Shown here: positions 24,303 through 34,559 of the stretch, in pieces
Numbering within the stretch: the first letter of the stretch is position 1
Layout: each line of letters begins with the position of its first letter
NCBI GenBank assembly: GCA_016169945.1
Contig: JADLSH010000373.1
Coordinates: 1,674,001-1,738,000 of the forward strand
DNA length: 64,000 nt
Reading direction: 5' to 3'
From: Trachythela sp. YZ-2020
Lineage: Eukaryota > Cnidaria > Anthozoa > Malacalcyonacea > Clavulariidae
The notes under the pieces: generated by a model
The model's database searches: none
Told to the model about the DNA's origin: nothing
What the model saw: the letters and a program-made list of their open reading frames with translations, nothing else
Made by a program: the position numbers and the translations under genes

Positions 24303-25016
24303 CTTGTAGTAGATATTTAACTTCTCGACATGCATTGTGTGGATGATTCCCCTAACCATGTGACAGGTTGCAGTTCTTCTCCACTATCACTGCTGTTGAC
24401 ATGTATCATATCCGTTTCGACTTCTGTCGAGGTTGGTAAAAGATATAAACTAACGCGTGAATATCCAAATCCCGAAACTTCCTTATATCTCTCCAAGGTA
24501 AATGGCTCTGGTGGTTCTGTGCCCGGAACATATTCGACATTGCTGCCATCTTTAAACACCAGCACATAGGGGATTTCACCGTCGAATCACTTGTTAAAAT
24601 CGGCATGCTTTTTACCGCCACAAGAATCGCATCTACAAAGGCGGACGTAGCAATTTTTAGCAGAATGGTTTCTCCACGTTTGACTTTTAAGTATTCATCC
24701 ATGATGCCCACTTGAATGACCACTTCTTTGTTTTGTATCTTCCTCTTCTTTTGTGCGCTCGAACCCTTATTCTTCCTCGAAAAGAACTTTGTCGCCGGTT
24801 TCTTTTTCGCTTTAAAAGCGTAAAGCTCGGAAGCGAAAAACTAGGCAGAGAAAATCTGCTCGAGATGCTCCTCTTTCTGCGTGACCACATTTCCAGAAGC
24901 ATTATTAACAATTTTGTGACCACACTTTGGGCAAAAACAAAGCTTTGCTCTAATGCAAACCCATAAGTTGAACAGAACTTCACGCCACTTGAACATGCGG
25001 CCATCTTGACGATGTT

Positions 25017-26660
25017 ATGAAGATGCAGCGGAAGAAATCGTTGCTTCTCTGACTCAAATCTTTAACAAATCAATCAGTACTGGTATTTTTCCAGATGATT
25101 TGAAAATTGCAATAGTCTCACCAATTTATAAAACAGGAAATAGAAATGACTGCAATAATTACCGGCCAATATCCATTTTGTCAGTAATCACAACAACTTT
25201 CTGCATATCTAGAAAACAACAACATTCTAACAAAACAGCAAGCAGGTTTTAGGAAAAAACAGTCAACACAAACATCCCTATTAGGAGTTACAAATAGTTG
25301 GTATATAAACATGGATAAAGGGCTATTGAATGGAGTTATATTTTTGGATTTGAAGAAAGCATTTGATTGTGTAGATCATGATATTTTGATTAAAAAATTA
25401 TGAATTTATGGAATTCACAGATTAACATTGGATTGGTTTAGATCGTATTTGAGTAACAGAAAACAAATATGTAAAAGTAATCAGGCAATGTCGAGGCAAT
25501 GTGCTATAACATGTGGAGTACCACAGGGGTCGAATTTGGGGCCCCTATTATTCTTAGTTTATATTAATGATTTGCCAAAATGCATGGATGGTGCTTCGGC
25601 AAGCATGTTTGCTGATGATACTAATTTAACTGCCACAGCCAGATCGATTGACGAATTAGAGGAAAATCTGAATAAAAATTTGGAATGTGTACATCAATGG
25701 CTAATTAGCAACAAATTGACCCTAAACAAAGATAAAACAGAATACATGATAATAGGCTCAAGAAGTAAACTAAATAGCATCGATCGGGATCCCTTAATAA
25801 AACTAGCAGATACAAACATCAAACGTGTAAAACAATGCAAAACGTTGGGGATCGTTGTTGATGACCAGCTTTTATGGAATGAGCATGTTGGTAATGTAAT
25901 AAAAAAAGTTTCTAAAGGATTAGGTATGCTAAGGCGACTTAAGCAGGTTGTGCCAAAAGAAATTTTGATCACAGTATATAAGTCATTGGTTCTTCCTTAC
26001 TTTGATTATTGTAGCATGGTCTGGGATAATTGTAGTAGCTATTTGCTTGATAATATGCAGAAAATGCAAAACAGAGCGGCAAGAATAATTACGGGTAAAT
26101 CATACGAGATCCGATCAAGAGACCTGTTGAGAGAACTTGGTTGGCAAACACTTAAGGAAAGGAGAGATATTCAGAAAGCTACACTTATGTTTAATGTTAA
26201 AAATAAGGAAGTGCCGGAAAATATGGCTAATATGTTCAGTTTATCTAATAATGAAAAGTATCAACTTAGAAGTAACGGGCTTAATTTTCAGCTAAATAAA
26301 CCTAGAACAAATTTCCTGAAAAAAAGCTTTAGTTACACAGGAGCAAAATGCTGGAATGACTTGCCAAATAAGGTTAAGACAAATGAAATGTCGACAGGTC
26401 AATTCAAGACGTCTCTCAGAGAAAACAGTAACATTAAATAGATCTAGCTACATATGTTCCCATCTGCATGTAATAATTTTCCTTTTTAAATATTTTTAAT
26501 AGTGTGATAATTTTATACTTATGTGTGCATTTGACTAGGTTTCATTCTTGTTTTCTAATAATATTATGTAATAGCAGTTTCAAACGGCCTCTTGAAAAAC
26601 AGATCATAGGTGTTCTGAAGGGCTACCGTTGTAAAATATTTGTAAATAATAATAATAATA
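25017..26660 (+). mobile_element. 5'-truncated LINE inserted in the right TIR
   Basis: Coding sequence begins mid-ORF2 ('VASLTQIFNKSISTGIFPDD', 'NNYRPISILSV'), has a short deletion/shift near 25190 and a stop at about 25400. It then runs open at 25428-26441 with 'GVPQGSNLGPLLFLVYINDL', an intact 'FADDTNLTA' active site, 'NKTLTLN'-type motif 'SNKLTLNKDKTEYMI' and the thumb 'YCSMVWDNCSSYL'. The 3' UTR ends in (AAT)n at 26645-26660. A 5-bp duplication ATGTT flanks it (25012-25016, 26661-26665). The uninterrupted site is at 15303-15310 in the left TIR. Confidence 0.9.
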
Positions 26661-26784
26661 ATGTTGTTTCACCTGTTCGCACGTGGTGTAGAGCGCTTTT
26701 TTCCATCGCTCAAACTGACATGATTATCGTGCACGTGGTCACAGATTAATGATCTTTAATCTGTGATGTGGTGTCAATATATTA

Positions 26785-26905
26785 TATAATTATATCTGCG
26801 TAGTGGAAATATATATCTGTGTAGTGGAGATATATATCTGTGTAGTGAACTATATATATCTGTGTAGTGGAAATATATATATCTGTAGTGGAAATGTATA
26901 TCTGC
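26785..26905. repeat. 21-bp tandem repeat array (right TIR)
   Basis: About five to six units, inverted relative to the left array (TAGTGGAAATATATATCTGT type), with more sequence drift than the flanking TIR tip. Confidence 0.85.
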
Positions 26906-26984
26906 ATTTTTAATATATTAATGAATCCATATATACTTCTGCAACTAAATTTATATATCTGTGTTGCCGTTGTGGGCCACCGTA

Positions 26985-27156
26985 GGAAAGAACAATATGG
27001 CGTCGAAATTTGCAACAATCGCGAACTTTGTCGAATAATTTCTATAAAGACTTTCTTTACTATAAAGAATTAGGCCGAGATATTTCAGGAACAATCTAGT
27101 TAAGGTAAACCTTTTATGTAAACCTAACTTGTCTTGGGGCTGGAGTTCCCCTTTAA
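26985..27156. repeat. right part of the interrupted target copy
   Basis: Begins with target duplication GGAAAG and continues AACAATATGGCG..., matching the reverse complement of 7653-7488 to its TTAA end at 27153-27156. Together with 14585-14905 it is one copy of the TTAA-bounded repeat. Confidence 0.8.
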
Positions 27157-29289
27157 TGAAATAGTTTTGGTAATTTATGCAATAATTATATACTAGCCAA
27201 TCAGAAGAGATGCCCAGAATCGGGGCATATTGACGTCATCAGTATGGAATTTTTGAGGTTATTTCGCAGACGTTCGTTTGGTCAAGGAACGAGACAATCG
27301 GGCTGCTGTTATTCGCAGGCTAGTTCAAGGGTGTATTTTTTGAAAACAGCGTTGGTGATGACGAGATCGACATGGCAGAGTTGTCAGAGGAAGCTGTCTT
27401 TTGGTTGACAGAAGAATTAAAAAGGGATAGGGACAGTCAGACCGTGCTTTGCATCGCTATGCTCTTTTTAAGGCTCACAATTACGAAGAAACCATTTGAT
27501 ATTTCTTAGAGTTATAACAATTTGATTGTATAAACGATGAATGAAATAACATTTCAGCTATATCTAGGTTTTTCCAACATGTTTCTAGTTTTTAGTGCAA
27601 AGTTTAACTTTGCAACTATTGTGATTACAGGGCAAAAATTCACATAAGTGACTCAGATAGGCATAGATGGATAGATAAATGGATATATGAATAGAGTAAA
27701 CAATCCGAAGGGAGCTTACACTTGATGTTCTCTATTAGGTTATATATAATTAAAGGGCTTATTATTACTTTTTCAAACATTGAAAAAAAAATTATTTTTA
27801 ACTACAATTGCACGTTTCATATTGTTTTTCTGTCTGTTTAATGGAAACGTTGGGAAAGGTTGATAAATTACCCGCCTAATCAGCCCTATAATATATTTCA
27901 TATCGTAATGAATTTTCCATTCGCCAATGAGGAAATCGGCTATTCACCCCCTGTAACACGAATTTTTGTGAGAACTGCAAATCAATGTGGCGCATATAAA
28001 ATAAACATGACAACGTACGAGTGTGTGCCGGATTGGCATATATTATTTGGGTTGCAGTTAAATAGAACAATATTCTATTTCAGTGTACGACTATGGTCTA
28101 TGGCTATGCTCAATATTGATGTTGACGATTTCAAAATATATAACAAGACCTATCGAAAATGTTGTGCGTGATTTTGTCAGCACTATATTAGACTTGGTAA
28201 GTTTTCTACACTTTAAAAAACATCTATTACTGACGTGTTCCTGGAGTACATTTATAGACTACTCATTTGGTTCGCTACAGCGGTTGCTTGTTGTATTACT
28301 ACTGGCAGTTCTATGAAACTCTGACACATCTGTTCATGAGAATGCGATAGAAATGTTATAAAATAATGGTAGTTTTATTCTTGAAGATTTAAACACTTCT
28401 TTGTTTATAATAAAAACTTGTTTGATACATTCTTTTAAATGTGTCCTGAAGTGTGTGTAGTCTTGTCGCTTCATACGTAAATTTATCCGCATGGACCGCA
28501 CTCTACTGCACTTATACTCATTAATTCTCTAGATAAAACATTTTGTATTAATTCTATCTATTGTCTTTAGAGAGTTCGCTTTTTGTTCGCTTGTCCAACT
28601 AATTCATCTTCAAGTTCTACTTCAACTCTGGAGTATACATTGAAAGACAAATTTTGTGAAAATTTATCTATCCTCTATAAAGGCATTTAGACATTTTTCC
28701 AACATAAATATATAATTTGCATGCAGCATAGCCGGTGAACAGACATGCTCTCCATCACACAAGAGTTTATTTATGGCCAGCATATTGAAATATATAAGGA
28801 AATATATTTCGTTCGCTTTCTAATAAGTGTGTGGCCGTGAATAGAATAATTAGTAAAGCACTCATGCGTATGCTGATATTGACAAAATCACAGGCTGCGT
28901 GCTAAAGAAAATAATTGAATTTGCTGGAATATTAAAACAATAAAAGTAATTATAAACACTGTTTACAGTGCTATTTATAGAAAGCGATAGACTCATGCAA
29001 ATTGCTTCTGCTTTAAAGGAAATGTCCTTTCGAACATCATTTGGTACAATTACATACTGAACAATGAATTACAAGTGAGAATAATTCAGTCATTCAAATA
29101 ATTTATATTTAAGTGTTGCAAGAAATTACAGCTGTGTTGGCCTCTATTAAGCTCTATAACTATAATTGTTATATAGCTAGTGTGAACGCTAAATGTGATT
29201 GGCTGATTTGCGGTCATGTGGCTTCAGATAAATGCAATGTATTCTGCCGGGAAACAAGTAAAAATTGTAGCCCGCTCAGACAGTCAGTT
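27157..29289. other. gene-poor stretch with short unassigned ORFs
   Basis: A 45-codon ORF at 27372-27509 (begins MAELSEEAVFWLTEELKRD) and a 103-codon ORF at 27860-28171 show no domain I recognise. They could be remnants of a gene or chance. The rest is AT-rich without features. Confidence 0.35.
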
Positions 29290-29940
29290 ATGGAGCCGGA
29301 AATTAAAAAATAACGTTTTTCGAGGTTATCAAACGATGAAATACAGCAACTAATAGAAAAAAAAGAATCTCCGCCGAAAGACTTTGAATATCTGGAGGAT
29401 ATCTTGAAGAAGAACTCAACGAATTTTTGATTGCCTTTTACCCAAATGCGAGGAAAAAGAATGGGATTGAGATTTGGTCTTCAGAGACATTTTTTACTGA
29501 AAAGGAATTTTAATATTATTGGTGATCAAGAATTTGCTAAATCAAATCAAGTATATGTTTAACATCACAATGCAATATCCAAAGAAGATCTCCAAAAAAT
29601 ACAGTTGTCTTACAATTCTGTTGTTTCTGATCCGAAAAGCCTTCAACAATTTGTTTGGTTTAACATTATGTTTCACCTAATTTGTTGAGGAAGAGAAAAC
29701 CTTTGACTTCTCACAAAGCAGTCGTTTGCTGTGCAGACTGATGCGACAGGGAGAAAGTTTGTTTATCAGGTGGCAGATGAACTAGACAAGAACCACAAAT
29801 CATTGCATTAGGACGACAGCTGTGTCGTCACTTGACAAGTGTAATTTCGAAGCTCGTCATATTATGCGTGTTTCTGGGCATAAATCTGAGAGCAGCATTC
29901 GCTCATACTCTAGACGACTCTCAGAGGTAAAACAGAAACA
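29290..29940 (+). pseudogene. Crypton-type (DUF3504) tyrosine recombinase remnant
   Basis: Several frames together give 'MEPEIKK', 'SRLSNDEIQQLIEKKE', 'LEEELNEFLIAFYPN' with 'GLRFGLQRHFLLKRNFNII', a middle piece ('QTDATGRKFVYQVADELDKN') and the C-terminal catalytic part 'HCIRTTAVSSLDKCNF' followed by 'ARHIMRVSGHKSESSIRSYS'. The H-x-x-R, G-H and Tyr residues of the tyrosine-recombinase site are present. About 80 residues are missing between 'DKNH' and 'HCIR', and several frameshifts and stops occur. The family includes Crypton transposons and the QRICH1/ZMYM-type domain. Non-functional. Confidence 0.75.
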
Positions 29941-30073
29941 AATTTCACTCTCTCTCAGTAGTGCTTGTTTTAACAGAAAAATTTAAAATATTTTTTTGCA
30001 CTTCACTTGGTTGAACTAGAATACTGGGTTTGGTGGGTTCAATTCGCAACTGTTCCTGGTTAGGTCTTACATT

Positions 30074-31268
30074 GTGTATATATCTACTCACTTGATATAT
30101 TGTATATATCTATCATTCCTAGAGGAAAATAAATTAATCTCAAAGTTTCAATTTGGTTTTAGGCCCAATCTGTCGACTGAGTTGGCTGTTACTCTCTTGC
30201 TTGATGATGGAGTAACTGGAGTACCCCAAGGCTCGATACTTGGACCTTTACTATTTCTTATCTTTTTCAATGACATAACCGATGTTATAGAAAACATAAA
30301 TATCATTAAATATGCATACGACACGGTACTTTATGTTGATGATAAGAATTTAGAAATCATTCAAAATAAACTGAATAAGGAACTTGATGCTGTTGCCGAT
30401 TGGCTAAATGAAAATGAACTGATCATTAATTTGAAGAAACGAAAGACTAAATCGCTCCTTTTCGGGACTGCAAAAAGATTAGCGAACCAAAGTGAACTGT
30501 TTAAAATTTCTTACAGAGGTGACGTAATATCAGAAACGAAAGATTACAAATATCTAGGGATGGAAATAAACAGTAGCTTGAACTTGAATTCCAATTTTGA
30601 GAAAAGTTTTAAACGTGCTTCCAGGAGGCCGAGGCTACTAGCTAAACTTAAAGATTGCCTTGATTTAAAATCTGGTAAAGCCATATACCAGTCCACGATT
30701 CTACAGACGCTTACCTATTGTGGTATATTGCAACTAAAGCTAACCTCAACACAATTGAAGAAGCTGTCGTACTCCAACACTCCCATTGAACTGCCTTCTG
30801 TTATCAACTGTAATCGTAGAAGGGCATGTACAATGGTGCGAAAGTGCTTAAATAAGGATATATGCTTGATTTTCCATAATTATTTTACTATTATAAATCA
30901 TAATACAAAAACTAGGAATAATGAATGTCTTCTACGACTCCCAAAGATTAAAACTGAATATGCGAGGAAATCTTCTTTTTTATGGGAGCTAAAGTTTTTA
31001 ACGAAAAATGCCAACGGAAATACCAAAACGGATTATAAGGATTTTGAAAAACTTTTAGAAATTTAATTTTAACTATATTTTTACCTTCCTATCTTTATTT
31101 CTATTTTAAATTATTCTATTTAAATTTATTTCTTTTTCTTATTTGTTTCCCTGTAAATATAATTATATACATATTTTAGGTTAGCACAGGACACACATTG
31201 ACAACAGCTAGTTTCTTGCTGAAGTGTTTATCCTGTATAATAATTTGTGTAATAATAATAATAATTGG
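30074..31268 (+). mobile_element. LINE with deleted palm and altered active site
   Basis: The ORF at 30074-31066 (330 codons) starts 'FLEENKLISKFQFGFRPNLS', then jumps from 'VTLLLDD' straight to 'GVPQGSILGPLLF', losing roughly 80 residues of the RT palm. The catalytic motif reads YAYD instead of YADD. The C-terminal region (DYKYLGMEINSSLN...; thumb) is retained. The 3' UTR ends in (AAT)n at 31253-31265. The long open frame despite deletion suggests a recent loss or selection-free youth. The first codons upstream of 30120 are probably not original coding. Confidence 0.8.
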
Positions 31269-31299
31269 ATAATCCACCAAACCCAGTATATCAGAAAAT

Positions 31300-32300
31300 T
31301 CACTTTAGGATTGTAAATGCCTTTCCACATTCTTGTAGTGCTGCTTGGAGAGCCACCTCAAACAAACCATAAGGCAAGACACTTGTTGGCAGCTGAAGCT
31401 TCAGAGAACATGTCGATGCTTGAATACAGCTTTGGTTATGAAACTCCGCAATTTTCTTTCCTTGTAGCAGACAAACATCATTGCCTCCAATGCAAAACTT
31501 CAAAAAGCTTTGCAGCCTTTCTTGAGACGACTGTTCCAAAAACCTAGTGAGCATAATGCCAACTACTTGATGATGAAGTTCAGTATGTTGCTGAGGGAAA
31601 TGGAGACATTCTTTAAAGGGCTTATGCAGCGAAAATTCGGTTCGAGTGAAACTCTCTTATTAAAGAGAACGTTTGAAGTTATGAAGATTGACGTTTCGAG
31701 CTTTTCCATATCCCACTTCGTTCTTGAGATATTAAGATGTGTTTGATATGTAAATAACATCACTGTGACATCACACTGCATAATGAATTGTTGGAAAATC
31801 ACGAATATCTCTGAGATTATTTAACCAATTGCTTAAACTGTCATTTGTTTCTGCCTATCGAAGGACACCACACAAGTCATGCAGAGTTTGAAGTGATTTA
31901 ATTCAATTATTTCAAAGATATTCGTGATTTTCCAACAATTCATTATGCAGTGTGATGTCACAGTGATGTTATTTACATATCAAACACATCTTAATATCTC
32001 AAGAACGAAGTGGGATATGGAAAAGCTCCAAACGTCAATCTTCATAACTTCAAAAGTTCTCTTTAATAAGAGAGTTTCACTCGAACTGACCAAACTTCCG
32101 CTGCATAAGCCCTTTAATGCATACAGCTGTAAGAGGTTTTGGTTTTGGATGGAACAGATCTTCGAATAATTGGGGATATTTTTGCATAAGCACCAGAACA
32201 CCAAGGGTTTCCAGCCCCTTGCGGAGTTGGTCCAGTGCCATCTTCCGCTTGCCAATTACTTTGTATGCTCCAATTGATTGGATTATATTTCTTTATTTGT
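31300..32300 (-). pseudogene. HECT-like gene fragment interrupted by a TTAA MITE
   Basis: Minus strand. 32300-32118 encodes 'GAYKVIGKRKMALDQLRKGL', 'LVLMQKYPQLFEDLF', matching the HECT C-lobe entry. After the MITE, 31612-31300 encodes 'CLHFPQQHTELHHQVVGIM', 'RFLEQSSQERLQSFLKFC' and the terminal 'QASTCSLKLQLPTSVLPYGL', with the TC-x-L motif that carries the catalytic cysteine in HECT ligases. Removing the MITE with one TTAA leaves a continuous frame. The exon 5' of 32300 was not found. It differs in sequence from the HECT gene of the 12-kb element, so it is a separate paralogue. Confidence 0.65.
31613..32117. repeat. ~500-bp MITE with ~190-bp TIRs and TTAA target duplication
   Basis: The ends AAAGGGCTTATGCAGCG... 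(after TTAA 31613-31616) and ...CGCTGCATAAGCCCTTT (before TTAA 32114-32117) are inverted copies. The arms remain nearly identical for about 190 bp (GAGTGAAACTCTC..., ACATCACTGTGACATCAC...). No coding. TTAA targeting points to piggyBac- or Kolobok-type mobilisation. Confidence 0.9.
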
Positions 32301-33240
32301 GAGCTAAATTTGAAAGAAATTTGTGCTAGGTTTTAACTAGGTTGTGACAATTTTTTGCAGTAACCTATGGAAAAAACATTAAACATAACTTGGATGAAAG
32401 ACAATCTAAGTACATGCAGGGTATCTAAATAACCACAAAAATATATGTATATACATGTATTACTATGATTTAATAAAAATGTATTTACTCTAATACGTTT
32501 AGTAGATTTTGAATATATTTAGATTCAAACTAACCTTCAACATACTTGTATCTCCACATGATGAAAACACATTCAGCAATTCATTATTCATCTGCCAATA
32601 TCTCAAACTGGTGTTCACTGGTGGCATCCAAAACCTTTGGGCATAAATTTGAAACATATAGTGAGTTGATTAACAAAACTTTTCGGATTCCCGAAAATGT
32701 CAGTTTGTGGATTTCTTGTTTATCTATTAATCGAGATACGTACCAAGATTGAAAGTTTTAGTATCCCAATTATATTAATAGACCCTTGAAATGCCGTATA
32801 CCAATGTAGGTGTCAAAATGTAATCACTCCTTAATTGATGACGATCAATTGATTGTGATAAACCAATGGGAACAGCTTCAATTTCATGGATACTAACGAT
32901 TATATATAATAATAATCTACAGAGCTAATACCTAAAATTAGAATATGCTTCATTATCAAATCACAAATCAAAATATTCGAAGTTGCTATGAGACAAAATG
33001 GATAAATCTGAGTAAACAAATACCTAGTCATTTAATGTTCTTTTTTTCTTTAATGAGAGCTTAAGCATTAGCATAGTCTTTGAGAACTATTTTCGATTTA
33101 CTGTATTCTTTGCCTCTTAGATTACATATACAACGCCATCTTCCACAACAAATAGTTTTTATACTATAACCATGTATTCCTACAAACGAAGAGCCAAGAC
33201 TACCATTGCAACAACTCAGACGACAAGCCATTTTTCAAAA
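32301..33240. other. no gene seen
   Basis: AT-rich sequence leading into the AT-rich island. No ORF I can support. Confidence 0.4.
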
Positions 33241-33328
33241 AAACACAAACTCGCACATATATAACAAAAACATTTTTTATTCATTAACAATTATTCATTT
33301 TTTTTTTATTCGGCACATTCACAAGGTT

Positions 33329-33673
33329 TTACATTAGTTGGATATAAAAGCATATATCCTTCAGGATTACGTAATATCCCTTTGTTAGGAGTGTGCAGTC
33401 TTTTTCGCAACACAGCCTCATAGATTCTCTTTTCATCTCTTCGATAAGTTGTTCATTATAATATAGTTTAATAATTTCTTCTTCAATCCATGAACACTCT
33501 ATATTCTCTGTTTTTTCATCGTTTGCTCTTTTTGTCAACGCGTCGCTAACTCGAGCAAATTGTTCCATATAATAGGAGTTTTTACGTTTAAAAAACAAAT
33601 GTCGAAGTCGGTCGATTATGTTCTCATCCATCATATTATCTGTTTTTACCGTCATATCTGTTTTTACCGTCAT
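33329..33673 (-). CDS. hypothetical 114-aa protein, AT-rich island
   Basis: Charged protein with a duplicated N-terminal 'MTVKTD' (a short tandem DNA repeat at 33645-33690) and a helical middle ('DENIIDRLRHLFFKRKNSYY', 'EEIIKLYYNEQLIEEMKRES') ending with 'RLCCEKDCTLL'. No recognisable domain. Start could equally be the Met at residue 14 ('MMDENII'). Same strand as its neighbours up to 34700. Confidence 0.4.
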   Translation of the reverse strand: MTVKTDMTVKTDNMMDENIIDRLRHLFFKRKNSYYMEQFARVSDALTKRANDEKTENIECSWIEEEIIKLYYNEQLIEEMKRESMRLCCEKDCTLLTKGYYVILKDICFYIQLM

Positions 33674-33851
33674 ATTATCTCATCCGTCATATTATCATTA
33701 TACTGTTTTTACCGAATCTTACACACTTGTTTATAACGTTTAAAGGATGTTGATCTAAAATTTGTTTGTTCGCAATAACCGTCCAATACCGTCCAGGACA
33801 ATATCCAATCTTTCTTCTTCTATATTTGCTCTTGTAGTGATGGTAATATAT

Positions 33852-34022
33852 TTAAAAAAACACAGTTATCGATTGTAGCTTAGGTCTGTTTGACATATAC
33901 CGTATATCATCATAAGTGTTTACCACTTTATATATGGCCGCATTGTTTCTTTTTTTCGCTAAATCATACTCGATTTTACCTCTAATAGGTAATTTATCTT
34001 TTTTGTTAAAAAAATAATTCAT
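33852..34022 (-). CDS. hypothetical 56-aa ORF, AT-rich island
   Basis: Begins 'MNYFFNKKDKLPIRGKIEYD' and ends at 33852. Its ATG overlaps the end of the preceding gene (stop near 34026), as in compact genomes. Coding-like residues continue past the stop in other frames down to about 33770, so it may be a broken longer gene. Confidence 0.4.
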   Translation of the reverse strand: MNYFFNKKDKLPIRGKIEYDLAKKRNNAAIYKVVNTYDDIRYMSNRPKLQSITVFF

Positions 34023-34025
34023 TTT

Positions 34026-34336
34026 TTATAAATTTTTTATTAAATCCTGTATCGTAAATGCAATTTCTTCTTTTTGTTCTTTTATCGTACAACACCAATT
34101 GTCTCTACTAACCGCTTCTTTTTTATATTGCACATTTTCTAAAAACGCTGACTTGAAATTGTCGCTTTCAGAATAATATATTCTTCCACCACTTGTTTTA
34201 TCAATATAATAATAATAATCTTGATCTATCTTTTCACCATGTTTGTTCATATGTTGTATTGGTCCGATACAGGTTACGTCAAGTTTTATTTTTTATTTTT
34301 ACACTTATCATCTTCATCAAATGTTCTTTTAGGCAT
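34026..34336 (-). CDS. hypothetical ~100-aa protein with one frameshift, AT-rich island
   Basis: A start at 34336 ('MPKRTFDEDDKCKNKK') stops after 16 codons, but the neighbouring frame carries on through 'DVTCIGPIQHMNKHGEKIDQ' and 'DKTSGGRIYYSESDNFKSAF' to 34026. A shift in an A-run near 34290 would explain this; alternatively the ORF simply starts at the internal Met at 34250. No domain recognised. Confidence 0.4.
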
Positions 34337-34559
34337 CTTGTAGAGTAATAAGCGGGAATAAACAAGTGTGTTCATTACATACAAATTCGTTTGCTATAAT
34401 CCATATATCATGTTTGGGAAATGTTTTAATCATAATATCCTCCATTTGTTTAACCGTATAATATTAAATAACCGTATAATATTTCCGTTTCAATAGCAAT
34501 CCATAGATGCACATGTCTGTTTAATCGTAGGGCCACAAGCATTTCGAATAACGATTTCT

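Larger units (their letters stand above)
17405..25004 (-). pseudogene. HECT-domain E3 ubiquitin ligase-like gene (G2E3-like), cargo of the 12-kb element
   Basis: Multi-exon minus-strand gene. Exon 1 starts with ATG at 25004 inside the right TIR ('MAACSSGVKFC') and carries a zinc ribbon (CPKCGHK in a neighbouring frame), a basic stretch and a ubiquitin-like region ('VIQVGIMDEYLKVKRGETI', 'EYVPGTEPPEPFTLERYKEV'), down to 24317, with frameshifts. Later exons: ~20938-20750 ('VVFVIRRSKPWKSFV'), ~20450-20110 HECT N-lobe ('GPKREFLRLLRNN', 'YYMAGRAFGVSLIFGGDPP', 'LSPSIYDYI'), 19691-~19535, 18268-17933 ('ELEEFCQGLAHFKLLELI', 'VGTNRREKEEDVYELW') and ~17690-17405 HECT C-lobe end ('RLPQARTCGPTILLPT'; the family's catalytic Cys-containing motif is TCxxxL). 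A Penelope element splits the 19.5-kb exon. Predicted role if intact: ubiquitin transfer; substrate unknown. Confidence 0.75.
14906..26984. mobile_element. 12.08-kb DNA transposon with long TIRs, transposase and HECT gene
   Basis: Both ends begin TACGGTGGCCCACAACGG and are identical for about 100 bp. Homology continues inward ~440 bp on the left (to ~15346) and to ~24973 on the right, where it is interrupted by a LINE. A 6-bp direct repeat GGAAAG flanks the element (14900-14905, 26985-26990). The flanks join to reproduce the uninterrupted paralogue at 7645-7660. The element encodes a plus-strand integrase-core transposase near the left end and a minus-strand HECT-domain gene starting inside the right TIR, so the two genes converge. 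The transposase resembles eukaryotic relatives of bacterial IS3 (the IS3EU group in repeat nomenclature); that name is from memory and unchecked. Later insertions inside: a Penelope element, several MITEs and a LINE. Confidence 0.85.
24973..26984 (-). repeat. right terminal inverted repeat, split by a LINE
   Basis: Reverse complement of the left TIR. It comprises 26666-26984 (tip, tandem units, ATGATTATCGTGC block) and 24973-25016 (first codons of the HECT gene), separated by the LINE at 25017-26660. Relative to the left arm it has fewer 21-bp units and an extra ~35 bp containing the palindrome at 26737-26765. Confidence 0.85.

Noticed and set aside
24687..25004. 105-residue ORF read as an independent gene
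   Set aside because: It is a frame-shifted reading of the first HECT exon; the adjacent frame carries the zinc ribbon CPKCGHK.
27860..28171. 103-codon ORF as a real gene
   Set aside because: No domain, no conserved motif and AT-rich context; kept only as an unassigned ORF in the gap description.
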